Positions 16,307-22,235 of a stretch of DNA of 64,000 nt are shown here, one piece after another (the first letter of the stretch is position 1; each line of letters begins with the position of its first letter). Where the stretch lies: contig NZ_JAKJSD010000009.1 in the NCBI RefSeq assembly GCF_029029505.1, positions 108,320 to 172,319 of the forward strand, read 5' to 3'. The position numbers and the translations under genes are program-made. Origin of the DNA: Ancylomarina sp. DW003 (lineage in GTDB: Bacteria; Bacteroidota; Bacteroidia; Bacteroidales; Marinifilaceae). The notes under the pieces were generated by a model that was not told where the DNA came from, did no database searches, and saw only the letters and a program-made list of their open reading frames with translations.

Positions 16307-17455
16307 TTAATATCTACTATAAAATCGTCTCAACTCATTGGTCAATTGTGTGTAAATTGGTTTGGTAAACTCCACAAACAAATCCTGTCGTGCAGGAGGC
16401 TGAACTGGTTCGCTTTCGCAAATCTCCAATTCTTCATCAGTTAAAGCTCTTTCGTCGCCGTTAAAGTGCCCCCACTCGCTAAACCAGACAAATTCGCCAG
16501 CCATGCGCTTGCTATTGATAATTCGTCTGTTGTCAAACTCTTCAATTTCTAAGGAAAGTAAACCTTTGGAAATAACCTCACGCTTGTGAATATGTAGTTT
16601 GGCTTTTACCTTATTAAAAACCTTAACCGTAGAGCCATCCTTAAGTTTGGTAGTACCCACTTCAACACTATCGGCACTAATCACATTCTTTTCAATATCG
16701 GTATCGTGAGTCTCACCCACAACAAAATCTTCGAAACGCATAGCAATTACCTGATCGGGGTATTCCAGTTTCTCCATCTCAGCCTCTTTGGGTGTGTAGA
16801 AACGAACAAACTTACGCTTGATATTATTGGTAATAAATTGAGTAACCTGATCTTGAAAAAACTCAGCACTTAAGCTGTACCTTGCCGAATTAACCGGAAT
16901 GTGTTCAATAATAACCTTAAGGGTTGCCATATCAAAGGCTTCATCCATTTTTAGGTTAACATCTTTATAATTGGCTACAAACTGATTGGCCTTGACAAAA
17001 TGATTGTAAGCAACCTTAGCAGCCGAACGTGTGTTTTTAGCCATTTCTCTCATACCAGCCGCGTAGCATTCGGGAGCAGCAAGCTGTCTGGCCTGATCTT
17101 CTTCGGTACGAAACGATTGTACATTAGAAAGTAAACGCAAAGCCGCCGGGCAACGATTAATCTCATCGTACATTCTATTCAGAATCTGATATTGTCCTAT
17201 GGATTTTGTATTCTTCATAGGATCAGGAGAATTCAGAATTGAAACAATTTCTCTTTTCGACCATTGAACCGCTAGCGGATAGCTTTCCAATAGGGTTTGT
17301 TGAGCCTTGCTTTTGTCAGGATTTGATCTTAATCGATCAACTGATTTTAATACGGCCGAGTAATAGTTTCCTTTTTGTAGAGCTTTTTCTCCCGAACTAC
17401 AGGCCGAAATCACAATGGATAATATTAGTAATGTAGAGTAAAATACTTGCTTCAT
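16307..17455 (-). CDS. Conserved-type lipoprotein of unknown function, 382 residues
   Basis: The product has a lipoprotein signal with Cys19 (ISACSSGEKALQKGNY). A mainly helical first half follows (about 25-200) that reads like tetratricopeptide-type helices (KGNYYSAVLKSVDRLRSNPDKSKAQQTLLESYPLA shows the pattern in parts). The second half (about 205-382) is rich in strands. I do not know a named family. It is a single-gene unit ending at a shared terminator. It is probably periplasmic and membrane-anchored; the region after Cys19 is not strongly acidic, so surface export is not implied. Confidence 0.75.
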   Translation of the reverse strand: MKQVFYSTLLILSIVISACSSGEKALQKGNYYSAVLKSVDRLRSNPDKSKAQQTLLESYPLAVQWSKREIVSILNSPDPMKNTKSIGQYQILNRMYDEINRCPAALRLLSNVQSFRTEEDQARQLAAPECYAAGMREMAKNTRSAAKVAYNHFVKANQFVANYKDVNLKMDEAFDMATLKVIIEHIPVNSARYSLSAEFFQDQVTQFITNNIKRKFVRFYTPKEAEMEKLEYPDQVIAMRFEDFVVGETHDTDIEKNVISADSVEVGTTKLKDGSTVKVFNKVKAKLHIHKREVISKGLLSLEIEEFDNRRIINSKRMAGEFVWFSEWGHFNGDERALTDEELEICESEPVQPPARQDLFVEFTKPIYTQLTNELRRFYSRY

Positions 17456-17860
17456 AAGTATAGGTTTAGATGTGTATGCAAATTTAAATTTTTATATGAA
17501 ATAAAGTCGCGAAGTAGGGGAGTTTTCTCTATTTTCCTTCTTGACTCCTTGTATGATAGCTGAAATACAAATACCGAACCAAAACTGAAAGTGACTTGGA
17601 GTTTCTTGTCTCTACCTTATTGTTTAGGGCGTTTAGTAAACTCGATAAGAAGTTGATCGTTTGTATATTGTGATTTCTAAACTATATTATGTAGATGTAT
17701 TCTAATTTGATCGATCTTTTATACTTTACCCTATATATAAATATTGTTTAGTTTAAGCTTTTTGTAAATTTGATTAATTCCTAGTCAAGCTAAAAAATAT
17801 TGATAGAATATATTGTAAAATAAATAGTTTTTAGATATCGAAATTGATGGTGAGGTTGGG
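17456..17860. other. Intergenic stretch before the cassette array
   Basis: About 400 very AT-rich bases with no supported gene or strong hairpin. It covers the promoter of the minus-strand lipoprotein and the left flank of the first attC-like element. No integrase gene is present here. Confidence 0.45.
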
Positions 17861-17930
17861 ATTAACAGTGATTTATAAAAAACGACAGATAAATGATATA
17901 AACTACATTGTACTTTACCCATACGTTGTA
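17861..17930 (+). repeat. attC-like element B1
   Basis: The block from ATTAACAGTG to CATACGTTGTAG matches element B2 (19519-19588), including TTATAAAA, ACAGATA, TACATTGTACTTTA and CCATACGTT. The presumed exchange point is G17925^T17926. After it the two copies diverge. Confidence 0.5.
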
Positions 17931-18031
17931 GTGCATTTGGTAAAAGAGAATAATAATGCAAAATAGAAAAGAAACAGCCTGGAGAAGTCAAACCCGAAAT
18001 GAAATAGAATAAGTAGTAAAATGCACTACAA
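17926..18031 (+). other. Tiny cassette without a real gene
   Basis: It opens with TTGTAGTGCATTT (17926-17938) and closes with the exact reverse complement AAATGCACTACAA (18019-18031), where element A1 begins. The 80 bases between hold only an 18-codon frame (from ATG at 17956), so it is either an empty cassette, an RNA or regulatory unit, or a deletion product. Confidence 0.45.
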
Positions 18032-18155
18032 TAAAAGTTAAAATTAATGGGCGTTGACGCTCAACTAGATAATGTAACAAAAACAATAAACGTAAGCGGT
18101 TTTGATAAGACGGCAATGTAAAAATCGCTCACAAATTTTAGTAAAACCGTTGTGT
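18025..18155 (+). repeat. attC-like element A1
   Basis: It starts at the R''-like ACTACAATAAAAG and ends at AAAACCG^TTGTGTG (exchange point after 18149). TAAAATT-AA-TGGGCG near the left end pairs with CGCTCA-CA-AATTTTA near the right end, making a long imperfect hairpin. It matches element A2 base for base over most of about 125 positions. Confidence 0.55.
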
Positions 18156-18175
18156 GTAATTCGAACAAATCGTAA

Positions 18176-19006
18176 ATGAAAGAACTATCTAAAGAAAATT
18201 ACTCAAAAGTTATTGATGCTTTGAAAGAAGTAAAAATCAATAATCTGTTTGCCCGTGCGGTAGTAGAAAACCACGTATCGGGAAAAGTAATCGTGAATGA
18301 CATAAATAATCCAACAACTTTTTATGTTGTACACCCTTATGGAATGACATTACTTTTCGGTAAACACGACAACCAAGAATTTAATGAAGCGTTTAAAGAA
18401 TATGCTATAAACAAGAATGATTTTCGGGATTCGTACGAATGGATGCAAGCTTATCCAGAACAATGGGATTCGACCCTCAAAGAATTATTTTCCGACTGTT
18501 CGATAAAATCATCTGAGAACGAATCTAATCGTACTAAAAATATTATTGAATTTAATACAAGGGTCAATTTTAAGTTTAACTCCCAAAAATATCACGAATT
18601 AAAAAAAGATATAAAAATAGCCCAAACACCAACGATTCGAACAGGAAAGAAAGAATTTGAGAATATGCAAGGCTCGGTTATTCCATTAAATTTTTGGAAC
18701 AATGCCAATGATTTTCTTGAGAATGCGATTGGTTACAGTACTTATTATGAGAATGAATTAGCATGTACAGCGTACGCAGCATTCATATTGGGTGATTTTT
18801 TGGAACTTGGTATAGAGACCACAGCAAAGTTTCGTGGAAAAGGACTCGCAAGATATACTTGTAGTAAACTTATTGACTACTGTTTAGAGAATGACTATGA
18901 ACCAATTTGGGCTTGTCGATTGGAAAACATAGGCTCATATAAATTGGCTCAAAAACTAGGATTTGAAGATGTTCAGCAAGTTCCATATTACCGATTGAGT
19001 AACTAA
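18176..19006 (+). CDS. GNAT acetyltransferase in a cassette
   Basis: The 276-residue product has a poorly conserved N-terminal half and a GNAT C-terminal domain (about 165-276). The acetyl-CoA loop lies in ETTAKFRGKGLARYTC (R-x-x-G-x-A pattern) and the closing signature is ENIGSYKLAQKLGFE. The layout and length resemble the GNAT family that includes zwittermicin-resistance-type enzymes (PF12746 is my best guess). Its substrate is unknown. It is the only gene of its cassette: element A1 ends 26 bases before the ATG and element B2 follows, with a long 3' non-coding tail. Acetyltransferases are common integron cargo. Confidence 0.82.
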   Translation: MKELSKENYSKVIDALKEVKINNLFARAVVENHVSGKVIVNDINNPTTFYVVHPYGMTLLFGKHDNQEFNEAFKEYAINKNDFRDSYEWMQAYPEQWDSTLKELFSDCSIKSSENESNRTKNIIEFNTRVNFKFNSQKYHELKKDIKIAQTPTIRTGKKEFENMQGSVIPLNFWNNANDFLENAIGYSTYYENELACTAYAAFILGDFLELGIETTAKFRGKGLARYTCSKLIDYCLENDYEPIWACRLENIGSYKLAQKLGFEDVQQVPYYRLSN

Positions 19007-19518
19007 AAAATGGCAAAAAGAATTATGTCGTTTTGAAATGAACAAAATAAATATGCTTGGCTTTTGTTTGGCGAAGAAAGCGTAACTTGAATGATGAGAA
19101 CAATTTTCAGGCTTGATTTAGCCCAAATAAATTTATGGCTTCGATCTTTTTGAAAAAAGAGCTTCCCATATTTTTATGACTCGATTCTCAGAGCTGATTT
19201 TGTACGATTGGAATAATAATTCAGCATATAAACATCATTTTTTTATAATTCCACTTGCAACTGGACCTAAGTAGCCCAAGCTAAAGCCTGAGGTGCTTTT
19301 TTTGTTCACAAATGCTATACTTAGTCAGGTTTTTCTATTTATAATAATCCTTCATGATATTTTACAGTATTTATATCTGATGTTTATTCCAAATTCTTAA
19401 ATTTACGAACCTTAATAATCAGTTTGTTGCAAAAGAAGAGAGAATTAAACCATCTAAGAAAAAATCTCTTGCAAAAATAAAAAGCCCATTATATGTAATT
19501 TGATATGTAATAAGAAGG
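19007..19518 (+). other. Non-coding tail of the GNAT cassette
   Basis: About 510 bases with no supported gene. A short open stretch without a start (19418-19499) would read KEERIKPSKKKSLAKIKSP and then stop; it could be the stub of a former gene. AGCCCA at 19483-19488 is complementary to TGGGCT at 19551-19556 and may begin the long hairpin of element B2. Confidence 0.35.
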
Positions 19519-19588
19519 ATAACAGTAGATTATAAAAGTAAACAGATAGGTGGGCTAAAGTACATTGTACTTTAGCCATACGTTATAG
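19483..19588 (+). repeat. attC-like element B2
   Basis: Its right half contains a perfect 11-bp hairpin, GGCTAAAGTAC (19553-19563), loop ATT, GTACTTTAGCC (19567-19577). It then ends with CATACG^TTATAG (exchange point after 19582). It matches B1 through the last 70 bases. An outer AGCCCA/TGGGCT pair extends the fold. Confidence 0.5.
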
Positions 19589-19620
19589 CTCATTTTAATA
19601 AAAACATTTTAAGAACTAAT

Positions 19621-20208
19621 ATGAAATATTTATCCACGAAGAAAATACTGAAAATCATAGTCATCGGTATTCCTTTGTTTTCAATTTTTCATTCACTTTA
19701 CGTATTGTCAGTTTCCGACTATACTGCGGATAACAGATTTTTATATGGATTATTATTGTACTTGTGTGGTTATTTTGGGTTATGGCAAATTGAATATTAC
19801 TTAACTTATTTAAATTTTCGGGGACATCAGATGAGTACAATAGCATTGGGCATTATAATATTTTTGTCATGCTTCAATCTGATAGTTTTTTCTCATATAG
19901 ATGTCGGATTTACAATAAAGCTATCTGAACTTCCTACGTTTGGATTCAATCCAATTTGCGTGATACTTCTAATATTCTATCTAATTGCTTATAAAAAAGA
20001 ATTAAATAGAATATTTGAAAGTGCAGATTCTAATTCATCAAAGCCAAAAGAGGAAACTTTTGAAGAAGATGTAAATCGTTTTATTCAAGTGTATTCAGAC
20101 AAATCAACACGAGAGTTAAGTGAAATAATAAACAATTCAGATAGTTACACGACTTGTGCTATTGAGGCATCTAGAAGATTACTCGCAGATAAAACGAACG
20201 AGCTGTAA
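19621..20208 (+). CDS. Four-helix membrane protein of unknown function in a cassette
   Basis: The 195-residue product has about four membrane segments (roughly 9-30, 38-62, 72-95 and 107-125) and a cytoplasmic tail. The tail (EEDVNRFIQVYSDKSTRELSEI and AIEASRRLLADK) resembles a short helical motif seen at the ends of many small Bacteroidota proteins. No function is assigned. The cassette begins TTATAGCTC at 19583 and the gene's TAA stop lies inside the complementary GAGCTGTAA that opens element A2, so the coding sequence fills the cassette exactly, as in integron cassettes. Confidence 0.75.
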   Translation: MKYLSTKKILKIIVIGIPLFSIFHSLYVLSVSDYTADNRFLYGLLLYLCGYFGLWQIEYYLTYLNFRGHQMSTIALGIIIFLSCFNLIVFSHIDVGFTIKLSELPTFGFNPICVILLIFYLIAYKKELNRIFESADSNSSKPKEETFEEDVNRFIQVYSDKSTRELSEIINNSDSYTTCAIEASRRLLADKTNEL

Positions 20209-20333
20209 TAAAAGTTGAAATTAATGGGCGGTGAGGCTCAATTTGATAATGCAACAAAAACAATAAACACTGGCCGGTTCTGATAAAGAGGTCGTTTTAA
20301 ATCGCCCACAAATTTTAGCAAGACCATTAGGGG
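20200..20333 (+). repeat. attC-like element A2
   Basis: It starts at GAGCTGTAATAAAAG, overlapping the stop of the upstream gene, and ends at AAGACCA^TTAGGGGC (exchange point after 20326). GAAATT-AA-TGGGCG pairs with CGCCCA-CA-AATTTT near the other end. It matches A1 until the exchange point and differs afterwards. Confidence 0.55.
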
Positions 20334-20346
20334 CAATTATAAGACT

Positions 20347-20862
20347 ATGAATACAAAATATCTTTATTTAATTATTTGTTTGATTTTGGCTTCCTGTACG
20401 CCTAAGAGTGAAGTTGAAGTGAAGTTTAACGAAGTCGTTTTATTGAAAAATTCAAACCTTAGAAAGGTTGATAAAATATTGACTAAACCTGGGAAATATT
20501 ATATCGATGAGAAACTTGAGATAATTCGATATGACCTAAAGCAAAAAGAAGAACGAGAAAGTTTTGTCGTTAAAAACCTAGAAGGTAATAAAGGTCATGT
20601 TTACACTACATATAGATTTGCACCTATTGCAGCAAAGGTTGAGAACCTTGAAGACGAAATAGGTAACAATTACAATCAACATATTATAAAACCAGAATTA
20701 AGGAATGTTGTGAGGAATTTGTTTGAATCTGTCAATAAGATTGACAATAAGATATTGAAAGAGATACAAAATCAATCTTTTGAATCATTAGATTCCATTT
20801 TAAGAAATAAATATATTCGGGTAATTTATTTGAGCATTGACTCAATAAAAAACTACCCCTAA
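20347..20862 (+). CDS. Lipoprotein with a prohibitin/SPFH-like core, in a cassette
   Basis: The 171-residue product has a lipoprotein signal with Cys17 (LASCTPKSE). A segment (about 75-130) with VYTTYRFAPIAAKVENLEDE and IGNNYNQHIIKPELRNVVRN follows the prohibitin/SPFH pattern (strand, L-x-x-x-I-G-x-x-Y, then I-x-P-x-L-R-x-x-V-R). Usual SPFH proteins are longer, so this is a shortened form. Its role is unknown; it would be membrane-anchored in the envelope. The cassette starts TTAGGGGC at 20327 and the gene's TAA stop lies within the complementary CCCCTAAC at 20856-20863. Confidence 0.7.
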   Translation: MNTKYLYLIICLILASCTPKSEVEVKFNEVVLLKNSNLRKVDKILTKPGKYYIDEKLEIIRYDLKQKEERESFVVKNLEGNKGHVYTTYRFAPIAAKVENLEDEIGNNYNQHIIKPELRNVVRNLFESVNKIDNKILKEIQNQSFESLDSILRNKYIRVIYLSIDSIKNYP

Positions 20863-20880
20863 CAAAAGTAACCGTTGGAC
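20856..20880 (+). repeat. Degenerate attC-like junction
   Basis: CCCCTAAC (20856-20863) is an R''-like half complementary to the start of the upstream cassette. GTTGGAC (20874-20880) is an exact match to the integron core GTTRRRY. Only ten bases lie between, so the site looks internally deleted. Confidence 0.4.
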
Positions 20881-21224
20881 TACTCAAAAGTATTTAAAAT
20901 GTCATTTGCAAGTGTCTATCCACACTATATTGCAAAAGCGGAGAAGAAGGGACATAGCAAAGAAGAGGTTGACACTATCATTTGTTGGTTAACCGGATAC
21001 AGCCAGGCATCTCTGCAAGAGCAGATTGATTTGAAGAATGATTTTAAAACATTTTTTGAACAAGCACCACAAATAAACCCCAATGTTTCAAAGATTAAGG
21101 GTGTTATTTGCGGATATCGGTAGAAGAAATAGAAGATAAACTGATGCAACAGATTCGTTATTTGGACAAACTGATTGATGAATTGGCAAGAGGAAAGAAA
21201 ATAGAGAAAATTTTAAGAGCATAG
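20875..21224 (+). pseudogene. DUF2200-family protein, frameshifted near its C-terminus
   Basis: The first frame reads MDYSKVFKMSFASVYPHYIA and continues through KAEKKGHSKEEVDTIICWLTGY and [11 protein letters not shown] to a stop at 21121. A one-base shift at about 21119 restores [20 protein letters not shown] then [14 protein letters not shown] to a stop at 21222. Together these give the full DUF2200 pattern and length. The family is cytoplasmic with unknown function. The start is a TTG that coincides with the TT of the cassette exchange point; an ATG at 20899 (MSFASVYPHY) is the alternative. The shift could be real decay or a sequencing error. Confidence 0.75.
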
Positions 21225-21270
21225 AAGAAGTTTAGGATACTTGCTCTGTCATAAATATTAAGAAAATAAA

Positions 21271-22176
21271 ATGAAAATTCAGAAAATATTAATATTGCTA
21301 ATTTTTGTATTGGCTTTTGTTTCTTCAAAAGCCCAAAGTATAGATGCTTTACGCTTAAAAATTAATGAAGTACTAGCAGATAAATCGGCAACAGTTGGTC
21401 TTGCAATTAAAGGCACTAAGCCACAAGATACACTCTCAATAAATGGCGACAAGCATTTGCCTATGCAAAGTGTGTTTAAGTACCACTTAGCTTTGGTTGT
21501 TCTTCATCAAGTCGATCAAGGCAAGTTGAGTTTGGATGATAAGATTTCTATCGATGAAGAATTAGTGAGTTTATACGCTCACCTATGGAGTCCGCTTCGT
21601 AAAAAGTATCCCAATGGAGCCGAAGTAAGCATTGCAGAGGTGCTAAGGTATACAGTTGCGCTAAGCGATAATCTTGGTTGCGACATGCTTTTTAATTTAG
21701 TAGGTGGAACTAAGCTTGTACAAGCCTATTTTCGTGAAAAAGGGATTAAAGATATTGCGATAGTACACCCCGAAATTGTGATGCAAGCAAATTGGGAGTG
21801 TCAATATGAAAATTGGACAACGGCTAAGGCGTCAAATCAGGCTTTACAGTTGTTCTTCGAAAATACCAATAAGCTATTAAGTACTGATAGCCATAATTTT
21901 CTGTTGGAAACTTTGAAAGGAACAAAAACAGGAAAAAACAGTATTAAAGGTCTTTTACCACCCCATACAGTTGTAGCACATAAAACAGGTCATTCCGGCA
22001 AAAACAAGAACGGTTTAACAGGAGCCTTAAATGACATTGGAATTGTTTTTTTACCCGATGGCTCGTATTTCTATTTAAGCGTTTTACTAAGTGACTCTAT
22101 GGAAGATACTAAAACGAATCAGAAAATAATCGCTGATATTGCAAAGTTAACTTGGGATTATTTTAAAAAGAAATAG
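21271..22176 (+). CDS. Class A beta-lactamase, CfxA/PER/VEB-like subclass
   Basis: A periplasmic serine enzyme that hydrolyses beta-lactams. The 301-residue product has a signal peptide (cleavage after SSKA, about residue 21). The active-site motif is SVFK (Ser67-Lys70), followed by SDN at 132-134, the omega-loop glutamate region PEIVMQANWECQYENW (167-182) and KTG at 238-240. The omega-loop layout and the extended length point to the subclass containing CfxA, PER, VEB and CME rather than TEM. It sits 46 bases after the DUF2200 remnant at the edge of the cassette array, which invites the idea of transfer, but no attC-like site follows it. Resistance spectrum cannot be read from sequence alone. 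Confidence 0.92.
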   Translation: MKIQKILILLIFVLAFVSSKAQSIDALRLKINEVLADKSATVGLAIKGTKPQDTLSINGDKHLPMQSVFKYHLALVVLHQVDQGKLSLDDKISIDEELVSLYAHLWSPLRKKYPNGAEVSIAEVLRYTVALSDNLGCDMLFNLVGGTKLVQAYFREKGIKDIAIVHPEIVMQANWECQYENWTTAKASNQALQLFFENTNKLLSTDSHNFLLETLKGTKTGKNSIKGLLPPHTVVAHKTGHSGKNKNGLTGALNDIGIVFLPDGSYFYLSVLLSDSMEDTKTNQKIIADIAKLTWDYFKKK

Positions 22177-22235
22177 TAGAAACGACAACTCTTTGAAGAA
22201 GTAAAGCTGCTAGCTGCAGTATATACCGTAACAAT

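Larger units (their letters stand above)
17861..21224 (+). mobile_element. Array of attC-like sites and single-gene cassettes (CALIN-like, no integrase in window)
   Basis: Four long imperfect palindromes of two types alternate with single genes all on the plus strand: B1, tiny unit, A1, GNAT gene, B2, membrane-protein gene, A2, lipoprotein gene, degenerate junction, DUF2200. The two A elements are near-identical over about 125 bases and the two B elements match over about 70. In each pair, similarity stops right at a (G/A)^TT point, after which the sequences differ. The bases after that point are complementary to the bases that open the next element. This is what integron cassettes show, where R'' of the cassette's own attC pairs with the TT-start of that cassette. 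Integron-type origin is inference; the repeats and their boundaries are direct observation. Confidence 0.5.

Noticed and set aside
17785..17991. A 68-codon minus-strand frame in front of the cassette array
   Set aside because: It crosses element B1 and the tiny cassette, so its reading is made of repeat sequence; low-complexity composition.
17861..21224. Array read as a CRISPR locus or as MITE insertions
   Set aside because: The repeats are over 70 bases, of two alternating kinds and separated by genes of different length, so it is not CRISPR. Their divergence exactly after (G/A)^TT and complementarity across each gene fit cassettes better than MITEs, though MITEs are not fully excluded.
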